DNA from: Actinomycetota bacterium
GTDB taxonomy: Bacteria > Actinomycetota > Acidimicrobiia > Acidimicrobiales > Microtrichaceae
Assembly (NCBI GenBank): GCA_005777415.1
Contig: SXMI01000221.1
Location: 1-6,575, forward strand
DNA length: 6,575 nt
Reading direction: 5' to 3'
Shown piece after piece: positions 1 to 5,712 of this stretch; position 1 is the first letter of the stretch, and every line of letters begins with the position of its first letter. The notes beneath the pieces are model-generated. The model was not told the origin of the DNA. It did no database searches and saw nothing but the letters and a program-made list of their open reading frames with translations. The translations under genes were made by a program, and so were the position numbers.

Positions 1-148
1 CACCGAGTCGCACCCCGCCGCGGGGCAGCGCGACGTCGACGGCGACCCGACGACCGCCGGGTTCTTCGTCGGGCCGGTCATGCGCGCCACGCAGGGCACG
101 GCCGACGGCCGGGCCGTCACCGCGCTGCTCGACGCCCGCCGGGCCTGA
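1..148 (+). CDS. gatB: Asp-tRNA(Asn)/Glu-tRNA(Gln) amidotransferase subunit B, C-terminal end (partial)
   Basis: This is the last 48 codons of a gene that begins before the window; the frame starts at base 2 and ends with TGA at 146-148. The tail contains GFFVGPVMRATQGTAD followed by a short Leu/Val helix. That matches the end of the YqeY-like C-terminal domain of GatB, which usually reads GFLVGQVMKATKGKANP and then a short helix. GatB is the tRNA-binding subunit of cytoplasmic GatCAB, which with GatA and GatC converts Glu-tRNA(Gln) or Asp-tRNA(Asn) to the amidated form. The usual Gln of the VGQ motif is Pro here. The permease gene starts 6 bases after the stop, so read-through transcription is likely. 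The identification rests on one short conserved stretch; a GatB/YqeY-domain paralogue is the main alternative. Confidence 0.72.
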   Translation, partial: TESHPAAGQRDVDGDPTTAGFFVGPVMRATQGTADGRAVTALLDARRA

Positions 149-154
149 GTCGGC

Positions 155-907
155 GTGCTCGACCCCGGGCCGCTGGCGGTCGTCGCCGCGGCCCTGTTCG
201 CCGGGTCGTTCCTCAACTCCCTGGCCGGGTTCGGGTTCGCCCTGGTGACCGTGCCGCTCATGGCGCTGGCGGTCGGCCCCAAGGAGGCCGTGGTGCTCTC
301 GGCGGTCTACGGGTTGTTGTCCAACGGCGGGGTCGCCCTGCGTCACCGCGGTGACGTCGAGGTCCCGGTGGTACGGCGGCTGTTCCTCGGCAGCCTCCTC
401 GGCATGCCGGTCGGACTCGCCCTGCTGGTGGTGGTCCCGGCCGCCCCGCTGCAGGTGGCGATCTCGGTGACCGTCCTGGTGTCGGTCGTGGTGCTGGCAC
501 GGGGGTGGGTCATCGCCGACCCGCATCCGTCGGTCGATCTGGCCGCCGGGGCGGTGAGTGGGATCCTCAACACCTCGGTCGGCGTCAGCGGCCCGCCGGT
601 GGTCATGGACCTGCACGGCCGCTCGCTCGCCAAGGGGCCGTTCCGGGCCAGTGCCGCCGGGTACTTCGGCCTCGCCGGGGTGGTGGCGCTGGCGCTCTTC
701 GCCGCCGCCGGCCGGCTGGATGCCACCCTCGTCGTGTCCGCCGCCCTGGCGCTGCCGGCCTGGCCGCTCGGGAGCGCCGTCGGTGGGCTCGTCCACAACC
801 GGTTCCCCGAGGAGCGGTTCCGCGACCTGGTCCTGTGGCTGCTGGTGGCCACGGCACTGGTGACCATGGCGGGGGCAGCCGGCCTGTTCGGCGCGGCCCC
901 GGGTTGA
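155..907 (+). CDS. TSUP (TauE/SafE) family anion permease
   Basis: A 250-residue polytopic membrane protein. It shows the internal duplication of the TSUP family: the N-terminal half begins with a helix carrying GFGFALVTVP (residues 25-34), and the C-terminal half has the counterpart GVSGPPVV (143-150). Hydrophobic segments lie near residues 7-40, 45-62, 76-95, 99-120, 127-150, 168-186, 189-213 and 225-247. The length is normal for the family. Family members move sulfite, sulfoacetate or other small organic anions across the cytoplasmic membrane; nothing here fixes the substrate, as no sulfur-metabolism gene is adjacent. The GTG at 155 is chosen because it leaves only a short lead before the first helix. 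There is no Shine-Dalgarno, and the gatB stop is 6 bases upstream, so expression probably depends on read-through or translational coupling. Confidence 0.85.
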   Translation: MLDPGPLAVVAAALFAGSFLNSLAGFGFALVTVPLMALAVGPKEAVVLSAVYGLLSNGGVALRHRGDVEVPVVRRLFLGSLLGMPVGLALLVVVPAAPLQVAISVTVLVSVVVLARGWVIADPHPSVDLAAGAVSGILNTSVGVSGPPVVMDLHGRSLAKGPFRASAAGYFGLAGVVALALFAAAGRLDATLVVSAALALPAWPLGSAVGGLVHNRFPEERFRDLVLWLLVATALVTMAGAAGLFGAAPG

Positions 908-917
908 GCGGCCGTGC
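891..917 (+). terminator. Candidate hairpin spanning the permease stop codon
   Basis: Bases 891-898 can pair with 910-917 in an 8-bp stem with one G-T wobble and an 11-base loop that contains the TGA of the permease gene. It ends just before the putative -10 box of the next gene, so it could separate the two transcripts. There is no T-tract, and chance hairpins are common at this GC content. Confidence 0.3.
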
Positions 918-918
918 C

Positions 919-924
919 TAGCAT
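919..924 (+). promoter_or_regulatory. Putative -10 box (TAGCAT) for a leaderless lipoprotein transcript
   Basis: TAGCAT fits the actinobacterial TANNNT -10 consensus and is followed by exactly 6 bases (GAGGCC) and then the GTG start at 931. That spacing would place the transcription start at or next to the start codon, as in leaderless mRNAs. The only purine-rich stretch, GAGG at 925-928, sits 2 bases from the start codon, too close to act as a ribosome binding site. No clear -35 box was found. Confidence 0.5.
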
Positions 925-930
925 GAGGCC

Positions 931-1563
931 GTGAACCGCCCGACCGCTCCCCCTCGTCGGCGTGCGAGCGCCGGCCGCGCCGTCGCTGCGGCCCGGGCGG
1001 CCATGGCGGTCCTGGCGGCCATGGCGATCCTGGCGGTCGGGGCCTGCGCCTCCGACAGCGGACCCATCGAGGTGGGTGGCCCGGGCCGGGCCGACGAGCC
1101 CGGACCCCTGCCCACCGCGCCTCCGGCTCCGCCCACGACCACGGGTTCCTCCGGCCGCCCGACGGCGTCGAGCGGCAACGTGACGGTCGACGAGCTCGTC
1201 GCCCGCATGGACGGTCTGGTGGCCGAGGACGACCTCTGCACCCTCCTCACCGGATCGGCCCTGGCGGATGTGACGGGCGCCGATCTGGACCTGACCAGCC
1301 TGCTCGAGGACCCGCAGGGGTTCACGAGCCTCTTCGCCTCCCTGGGGCGGCTCTTCGGTCACATGGTCGACATCGCCCCGTCGGCCACCGTGCAGTCGGA
1401 CCTCGAGACCATGCGCGGGGTCTGGCAGGGGGTGGCCGGGCTCGATCCGCGGGCGCCCGACGCCGCCGACCGGGCCGGGGCGCTGATCGCGAACCCAGCC
1501 GTGCAGCGGGCCCAGTCGAACCTGGGCGTGTGGGTGCAGTCGACCTGCGTGCGGACGTCCTGA
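931..1563 (+). CDS. Putative lipoprotein of unknown function
   Basis: A 210-residue protein that I do not recognise as a named family. The first 38 residues form an Arg-rich n-region (RRR near residues 9-11), a hydrophobic core (about 22-37) and a lipobox, VGAC, with Cys39 as the expected lipidation site; it should be anchored to the outer face of the membrane. Residues 45-82 are a flexible linker rich in Gly, Pro, Thr and Ser. The folded part, residues 84-206, looks mostly helical and has only two cysteines, Cys103 near its start and Cys206 near its end, which could form a disulfide. The GTG at 931 is preferred over the in-frame ATG at 1003, because the later start would remove every basic residue ahead of the hydrophobic core. 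The gene converges on the MATE gene 39 bases downstream. Confidence 0.75.
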   Translation: MNRPTAPPRRRASAGRAVAAARAAMAVLAAMAILAVGACASDSGPIEVGGPGRADEPGPLPTAPPAPPTTTGSSGRPTASSGNVTVDELVARMDGLVAEDDLCTLLTGSALADVTGADLDLTSLLEDPQGFTSLFASLGRLFGHMVDIAPSATVQSDLETMRGVWQGVAGLDPRAPDAADRAGALIANPAVQRAQSNLGVWVQSTCVRTS

Positions 1564-1581
1564 GCCGGTCCACCTGCGTCC

Positions 1582-1604
1582 GGTCCGCCCGGGGTCGGCG
1601 GATC
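1582..1604. terminator. Candidate hairpin between convergent genes
   Basis: TCCGCC at 1584-1589 is complementary to GGCGGA at 1597-1602 with a 7-base loop, and one wobble plus one further pair can extend the stem on the + strand RNA. It lies between the convergent lipoprotein and MATE stop codons and touches the latter. It could act in both directions, but it lacks a T-tract on either side, so it is tentative. Confidence 0.3.
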
Positions 1605-2913
1605 AGTGCGTCGGGCCCAGGCGCTCCCAGGCCGGGGTCCGGTAGCGGCGGCCGAGCAGCACCACCCGACTCGCCATGAACACCCCGACGGTCAGCCACA
1701 ACCCCCACAGCCCCGTCCCGGCGGCCAGGAACACGGCACCGCCGGCGGCGAGCACGCCCAGTGAGGCCACCATGGCGCCGGCCAGGAACCGCTGGTCGCC
1801 GGCGCCCACCAGGATCCCGTCGAGGGCGAACGCGGCGCCGCTCAGCGGCTGGGTGGCGCCGACCCACCAGAGCGAGGTGACGACCATGGCGAGGATCTCG
1901 GCGTCGTCGGTGAACAGCCGGCTGATGGGTCCGGCCAGGGCCACGGTCAGGGCGCCCAGCACGACGCCGCCCCCGACGCTCCAGGCGAGGACCCGACCGG
2001 CGGTCCGTCGCGCCAGCGCCGGGTCGGCGGCCCCGAGCGCCCGTCCGACCAGGCTCTGGGCGGCCGCCTCGAGGGCGTCGAGCAGGTAGGCGAGGAAGGT
2101 CCACCACTGGAACGCCACCTGATAGGCCGCCAGCGTGGCCGCCCCACGCCGGGCCGCCAGGAAGGTCGTGCCGGTGAGCGCCGCCCGCAGCGCCACGGTC
2201 CGGACGAACAGGTCGCGGCCCACCACTGCCAGCCCGAGGAGCTGTTCGGGGTGCGGTCGGAGCCCGACCCGCCGGTCGCCGGCCAACCGCAGGACCGCCG
2301 CGCCGAGCACCAGGGCGCCGCCCCACTGGGCGACCACCGTGCCCGCCGCGGACCCGGCCAGACCCCAGCCGAGACCGAGGACGAACAGCAGCTCGAGCAG
2401 CAGGTTCACGACGTTGGCCGAGATGGCGACGGCCATCGGTCGACGGGCATCCAGGTGGCCCCGCAACGCACCGGTCGACGCCATGGTCACCAGGATCGCC
2501 GGCAGTCCGATCAGGCTGATCCGCAGGTACAGCAGCCCCGCGGACGAGGCCCCGGGCCCGGCGCCGAAGAGGTCGACGAGCGGCTCGCCGAACAGCACCA
2601 GCAGGGGCGTGGCGACCACGGCACAGGCCAGCGCCAGCCAGAGCGCCTGCACCGACAGCGAGGCCGCCGCCGAGGCGTCGCCACCACCGAGCGCCCGGGC
2701 GACCGTGGCGGCGGTGCCGAAGGTCAGGAAGATGCACGCCCCGACGACGAACAACAGGATGCTCGACGCCACGGCCAGGCCGGCCAGGGCGTCGGTGCCG
2801 AGTCGCCCCACGATGGCGGTGTCGACCAGCAGGTAGAGGGGCTCGGCGGCGAGGGTGACGAGCGCGGGGCCGGCGAGCGCCCAGATCGAACGGTCGAGCG
2901 ATGGTTCCGACAT
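1603..2913 (-). CDS. MATE family efflux transporter, DinF-like
   Basis: A 436-residue protein with about 12 hydrophobic segments and the two-fold repeat of MATE transporters, which export cationic drugs or metabolites using a Na+ or H+ gradient. The N-terminal half has VDTAIVGRLG (30-39) and then FGTAATVARALGGGD (65-79). The C-terminal half repeats this as a QSLVGRALGAAD segment (286-297). FALDGILVGAGD (362-373) is typical of the DinF branch. Length is normal. The start is the ATG at 2913 (MSEPSLDRS), just ahead of the first helix; the frame stays open upstream to 3039, but that part overlaps the ATPase gene and encodes an unlikely Gly/Arg-rich leader. It sits 26 bases downstream of the ATPase stop on the same strand with no obvious promoter between, so co-transcription is likely. 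Substrate is unknown. Confidence 0.88.
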   Translation of the reverse strand: MSEPSLDRSIWALAGPALVTLAAEPLYLLVDTAIVGRLGTDALAGLAVASSILLFVVGACIFLTFGTAATVARALGGGDASAAASLSVQALWLALACAVVATPLLVLFGEPLVDLFGAGPGASSAGLLYLRISLIGLPAILVTMASTGALRGHLDARRPMAVAISANVVNLLLELLFVLGLGWGLAGSAAGTVVAQWGGALVLGAAVLRLAGDRRVGLRPHPEQLLGLAVVGRDLFVRTVALRAALTGTTFLAARRGAATLAAYQVAFQWWTFLAYLLDALEAAAQSLVGRALGAADPALARRTAGRVLAWSVGGGVVLGALTVALAGPISRLFTDDAEILAMVVTSLWWVGATQPLSGAAFALDGILVGAGDQRFLAGAMVASLGVLAAGGAVFLAAGTGLWGLWLTVGVFMASRVVLLGRRYRTPAWERLGPTH

Positions 2914-2939
2914 CGCACGTGCCGTCCCGGCGGGGTCGT

Positions 2940-5387
2940 TCAGACCGGGATCCACACGAGCGAGAACATCTGCACCGAGACGTTGGTCTTCTTGAGGCGG
3001 ATCTCGGCGACCTCGACCTGCGCGGCCACGTCCCGCCACTCGTCGTCGATCGCCACGAGCGCCTCGGCGAGCTCGGCCTCGGCCGCCGCCAGGTCGTCCA
3101 CCTTGGCGTCGACCGCCGCAGCGGCGGCCTCGGACCGCTGCTGGGCCTTGTTGATGCGTTCCCGTCCCGACATGGCCTTGCGGGCCGCCGACGCCAGACC
3201 CCGGGTCCGGCTGCCGCCGCCGAGCAGGCCGCCGAGCAGCGTCCCGCCCAGACCGGTCAGCTCGGTGCCCTTGGCGTCACTGGCCGCCTGTCGGGCGCCC
3301 TCGGCCCGCTGCTCGGCGGTGTCCACGGCGCTGCGGAGCCGGTCGATTCGCTGGGCGAGTCGGGCCCGGATCTTCTCGGCCTCGGCGTCGGCCGCGGTCT
3401 GGGCGGCGGCGTCGCAGCGGGCTGCGAACTCCTCGTCGGACTCGCCGGGTCGGCCCCAGAGCTTGAGCCGGGCGTTGTGCTGCACCCGCAGCACCTGGTC
3501 GCGGACGAGGGCATCCTTCAACTGGCCCGACAGCTGGGTGAAGAACGTCTTGGTGTCGATCCGGGCCGTGCACGGCAGGTACCGCGCCCCGGCCGGGGCC
3601 TCGGTGCGCAGGTCGCGTTCGTCGTGGTCGACCGCCACGGCCGCCGCGGCATCGGTCAGGTCGCTCAGCGGCGTGAGGACGGCCTCCCACTCGACGGCGT
3701 GGTGGGTGTCGCTCCTGGTGTCGTCGAAGTTGAGCTGCACCCGGACGGCGATCCCGGCCTGGTGGACGGCCGACGTGGGCGTGCCGCCGACCTCGGCCAG
3801 CCACGGGGCACCGGGGTCGATCCAGCGGACCGGGACGCCGTCGGCGGCGTTCGGCGGCGTCACCGTCGTCTCCCCGTCGACGGCTGACCCCGGCGGGGCG
3901 TCCACACCCGGGGGCGGATCCACACCGGGAGGTGCGTCCACACCCGGTGCCGCCGGTGCCTCCGGTGCCGCCGGTGCCGCTTGCGTCACCGGTGCGACGG
4001 CGACCGGCGCGACGGCGATCGCGGCGACCTCGTCGCGTCCGGGCAGCGAGGCCAGCTGCGGTCCGGTCACCGGTCCCCGCAGGTAGGACATGGCCCACCG
4101 GCTCGTGAAGCGCCGCGGCCCGCCCCCCTTGGCCTGGTGCAGGAAGAACTGCCGCTTGGCCAGCTCGGTGATGGACCGGTCGAGCTCGCCCACGTCGACG
4201 GTGCCGGCGGCCGAGGACATGCCCTCGAGCAGCCGGGCCTTGTCCCGCTCGGTCTGGAGGCGCCCGACGAGCCAGGTCCCGGCGTTCGACATGGACTTGT
4301 AGTCCAGGTCGACGGGGTTCTGGGTGGCGAGCACCATCCCGACGCCGAAGGCCCGGGCCTGCTTCAGGATGGTGAGGATCGGCTGCTTCGTCGCCGGCTC
4401 GGCCGTCGGCGGCACGTACCCGGCGACCTCGTCGAGGTACACCAGCGCCCGCAGCTGGTCGGTGCCCGGCTGGGAGCGGAACCACCGGATGAGCGCACCC
4501 AGGATGCGGCTCACGGCGAGCTGGCGTTCGGGGTCGGAGAGGTGCGAGAGGCACACCACCGACAGGCGGGGCCGGCCGTCGGGGGCCCGGAGCAGCTGGG
4601 CCACGTCCAGCGGGGCGCCGGTGCTCCAGGTCTGGAACCCGGGGGTGGCGAGCAGCCCGTTGAGCGAGACGGCGAGCGCCGTGCGCTGCTTGGGCGGGAT
4701 CACGGTGTCGAGCTCCATCACGCCGAGGGTGCGCATGGGTGGCGTCTGCACTCGGGCCACCAGCGTCGGCAGGTCCAGCGGCTCGCCGGCGGCCCACGCC
4801 GCGTGGATCAGGTTGGTCACGAGCAGGTGCTCGGGGCTGGCGAGCGGGTCGCCGGTGATGCCGACCAGGCCGAGCAGGCCGGAGGTGACGGCCTGGATCT
4901 CGGCGGCCAGCGACTCGGGGTCGGACCCCTCGGGTCCGCCCGGGGCGGTGAGGGTGCCGACGATGTTGAGCGGCGTCGCCGCCGTGGAGCCGGGGGTGTA
5001 GACGCCCATGGGGACCGCGGCCCGCAGGGCGGCGATCTGGTCGGGGCCCAGGTCCCACTCGGCCAGGCCGTCACGCCACTGGGTGGCGGTGGCCGCCGGG
5101 TCCGCCCCCTCGGGGACCCACGGGGCGAAGTCCTCGGGCGCCAGCCCGGGAAAGGTGAGCAGGAGGTTGGTCAGGTCGCCCTTCGGGTCGATGGCGAGCA
5201 CCGGGACCCCGGCGGCGAGCGTCTCCTCGATGAGCGCCACCGCCAGGCCCGTCTTGCCGGAGCCGGTCATCCCGACGATCACGCCGTGGGTGCACAGGTC
5301 GCCCGGGTCGAGCACGACCGGCTCGCCGTTGCGGGCGCCGTCCTCGCCGAGTCGCTCACCGATCCGCAGTCCGCTCCGTTCCGTCAC
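2940..5387 (-). CDS. HerA/DUF853-like ATPase with repeat linker and coiled-coil C-terminus
   Basis: An 815-residue protein in three parts. Residues 1-440 are a P-loop ATPase of the HerA/FtsK type: Walker A GMTGSGKT (39-46), then AIDPKGDLTNLL (65-76), VYTPGS (129-134), Walker B LVYLDE (315-320, Asp319 and Glu320), the ATQNPVDLD motif (354-362) and possible arginine-finger residues in GRLQTERDK (375-383). DPKGD and YTPGS recall the DUF853 (YjgR) group. Residues 451-505 are an Ala/Pro/Val-rich repeat linker. Residues 515-815 are unrecognised: a probable beta-rich part (about 515-620), then two predicted coiled coils (about 650-708 and 740-800) around a Gly-rich turn (712-728), ending in VWIPV. 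The GTG at 5387 has no Shine-Dalgarno. HerA-type ATPases move DNA or remodel complexes as hexamers, often with the nuclease NurA, but no nuclease gene is here. ATPase identity is firm; the cellular role is unknown. Confidence 0.85.
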   Translation of the reverse strand: MTERSGLRIGERLGEDGARNGEPVVLDPGDLCTHGVIVGMTGSGKTGLAVALIEETLAAGVPVLAIDPKGDLTNLLLTFPGLAPEDFAPWVPEGADPAATATQWRDGLAEWDLGPDQIAALRAAVPMGVYTPGSTAATPLNIVGTLTAPGGPEGSDPESLAAEIQAVTSGLLGLVGITGDPLASPEHLLVTNLIHAAWAAGEPLDLPTLVARVQTPPMRTLGVMELDTVIPPKQRTALAVSLNGLLATPGFQTWSTGAPLDVAQLLRAPDGRPRLSVVCLSHLSDPERQLAVSRILGALIRWFRSQPGTDQLRALVYLDEVAGYVPPTAEPATKQPILTILKQARAFGVGMVLATQNPVDLDYKSMSNAGTWLVGRLQTERDKARLLEGMSSAAGTVDVGELDRSITELAKRQFFLHQAKGGGPRRFTSRWAMSYLRGPVTGPQLASLPGRDEVAAIAVAPVAVAPVTQAAPAAPEAPAAPGVDAPPGVDPPPGVDAPPGSAVDGETTVTPPNAADGVPVRWIDPGAPWLAEVGGTPTSAVHQAGIAVRVQLNFDDTRSDTHHAVEWEAVLTPLSDLTDAAAAVAVDHDERDLRTEAPAGARYLPCTARIDTKTFFTQLSGQLKDALVRDQVLRVQHNARLKLWGRPGESDEEFAARCDAAAQTAADAEAEKIRARLAQRIDRLRSAVDTAEQRAEGARQAASDAKGTELTGLGGTLLGGLLGGGSRTRGLASAARKAMSGRERINKAQQRSEAAAAAVDAKVDDLAAAEAELAEALVAIDDEWRDVAAQVEVAEIRLKKTNVSVQMFSLVWIPV
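3901..3978. repeat. Short tandem repeats encoding the ATPase linker
   Basis: Two repeat types lie side by side inside the ATPase gene. TCCACACC occurs at 3901, 3919 and 3937, an 18-base period that encodes GVD(A/P)PP hexapeptides on the minus strand. GGTGCC then occurs at 3946, 3955, 3964 and 3973, a 9-base period that encodes AP(A/E)-type triplets. Both periods are multiples of three, so gain or loss of units would change linker length without breaking the frame. Confidence 0.85.
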
Positions 5388-5415
5388 GCCCGAGAGGATG
5401 GCACAGGCGCGTGAC
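5383..5415. promoter_or_regulatory. Inverted repeat around the ATPase start, possible operator
   Basis: GTCACGC at 5383-5389 is the exact inverted complement of GCGTGAC at 5409-5415, with 19 bases between. The arm at 5383-5389 contains the ATPase start codon, and the putative -10 box (5395-5400) lies inside the spacer. Arm centres are 26 bases apart. A dimeric regulator bound here would block a leaderless ATPase promoter and might also affect the divergent small gene. No regulator gene is visible nearby. Confidence 0.3.
5395..5400 (-). promoter_or_regulatory. Weak putative -10 box for the ATPase operon
   Basis: On the minus strand this reads CATCCT, which keeps the A at position 2 and T at position 6 of TANNNT, followed by 7 bases and the GTG start. 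No Shine-Dalgarno precedes the gene, so a leaderless transcript is plausible. The first base departs from consensus, which makes this a weaker call than the boxes at 919 and 6176. Confidence 0.25.
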
Positions 5416-5469
5416 CGCCCGGAGGTGTGCCACCCTGTCCGACGATCCGGGACCGACCCGGACGTGCGA

Positions 5470-5476
5470 AGGAGGA
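5470..5476 (+). promoter_or_regulatory. Strong Shine-Dalgarno of the small antitoxin-like gene
   Basis: GAAGGAGG (core GGAGG) lies 7 bases or so before the ATG at 5483 and closely matches the anti-Shine-Dalgarno. It fixes that ATG as the start, although the frame is open further upstream. It is the only strong ribosome binding site in the window, so this gene should have a real 5' leader. Confidence 0.75.
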
Positions 5477-5482
5477 ACCCCC

Positions 5483-5650
5483 ATGGGTCTCGCAGACCAG
5501 GCCAAGGATCTCCTGGGCGACAACGCCGACAAGGTCAAGGACGTCATCGACGACGCCGCCGAGGCCGTCAAGGAGAAGACGCCCGACCAGGTCGACGGGC
5601 TCGTCGACCAGGCCGCCGAGAAGGTCAAGGACGTCATCGACGGACAGTGA
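5483..5650 (+). CDS. Small Asp/Lys-rich protein, Rv0909/MT0933 antitoxin-like
   Basis: A 55-residue, highly charged protein that should form amphipathic helices; it has no Cys and no aromatic residue. The start MGLADQAKDLLGDNADKVKD and a central EKT resemble the small actinobacterial antitoxin family typified by Rv0909/MT0933, which starts with MG(I/L)xDxAK and repeats Lys/Asp heptads. The segment KVKDVID occurs twice, at residues 17-23 and 47-53. In that family the antitoxin normally sits beside a toxin gene; none is adjacent here, the neighbours being a divergent ATPase and a membrane protein. A role as a stress or CsbD-like small protein is an alternative. The coding call is strong, given the Shine-Dalgarno and clean frame; the family call is moderate and the function is inferred from resemblance only. 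Confidence 0.75.
   Translation: MGLADQAKDLLGDNADKVKDVIDDAAEAVKEKTPDQVDGLVDQAAEKVKDVIDGQ
5531..5642 (+). repeat. Exact 22-base direct repeat within the small gene
   Basis: The 22 bases at 5531-5552 recur without a mismatch at 5621-5642, exactly 90 bases (30 codons) apart and in the same frame. Both copies start AAGGTCAAGG and encode KVKDVID plus one base. This suggests a recent internal duplication or gene conversion. Confidence 0.9.
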
Positions 5651-5692
5651 GTCGGCCGGAGCTCGGCGACGGGGGACCCTGAACGGGGGTCC
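5651..5692 (+). terminator. Two tandem hairpins after the small gene
   Basis: Directly after the TGA, 5651-5653 plus 5655-5658 pair with 5664-5670 (7 bp, one bulged G at 5654, 5-base loop). Four bases later GGACCC (5674-5679) pairs with GGGTCC (5687-5692) around a 7-base loop. Together they look like a terminator of the T-tract-free kind common in high-GC actinobacteria. The second hairpin could also shape the leader of the next gene if transcription reads through. Confidence 0.45.
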
Positions 5693-5701
5693 GTGCCGTG
5701 G

Positions 5702-5707
5702 GAACAT
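5702..5707 (+). promoter_or_regulatory. Weak putative -10 box for the single-pass membrane protein
   Basis: GAACAT is followed by 5 bases and the GTG at 5713. It keeps the second A and final T of TANNNT but has G in place of the first T. It is listed because it resembles the arrangement at 919 and 6176 and helps choose the 5713 start; alone it is weak evidence. Confidence 0.22.
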
Positions 5708-5712
5708 GCGGC

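Noticed and set aside
343..1362. Long open frame on the minus strand, 339 codons
   Set aside because: It lies opposite the permease and lipoprotein genes, is rich in Arg, Ala, Pro and Gly with no recognisable motif, and is a typical by-product of high-GC coding DNA.
1322..2737. Minus-strand frame of 471 codons overlapping the MATE gene
   Set aside because: The translation is dominated by Arg/Gly/Pro and carries no membrane segments or motifs, while the MATE frame over the same bases is unmistakable.
2914..3039. Longer N-terminus for the MATE protein
   Set aside because: The extra 42 residues overlap the end of the ATPase gene, are Gly/Arg-rich and non-membrane, and the ATG at 2913 sits right before the first helix as usual for the family.
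3901..3978. Repeat cluster as a CRISPR array
   Set aside because: Units are 9 and 18 bases with no spacers and lie in frame inside a coding region.
2251..4086. Plus-strand frame of 611 codons
   Set aside because: It runs antisense to both the MATE and ATPase genes and has low-complexity Gln/Arg/Ser/Ala composition with no domain.
3277..5058. Minus-strand frame of 593 codons
   Set aside because: It is out of frame with the ATPase, whose Walker motifs prove the real frame, and is Arg/Pro/Gly-rich noise.
3981..5414. Plus-strand frame of 477 codons antisense to the ATPase
   Set aside because: Composition is Gly/Arg/His/Val-biased without motifs, as expected of the complement of a GC-rich gene.
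2940..5650. HerA-NurA type defence or repair module, or a toxin-antitoxin pair formed with the ATPase
   Set aside because: No NurA-like nuclease or toxin-sized gene is present, and the antitoxin-like gene is divergent from the ATPase; proximity alone is not enough.
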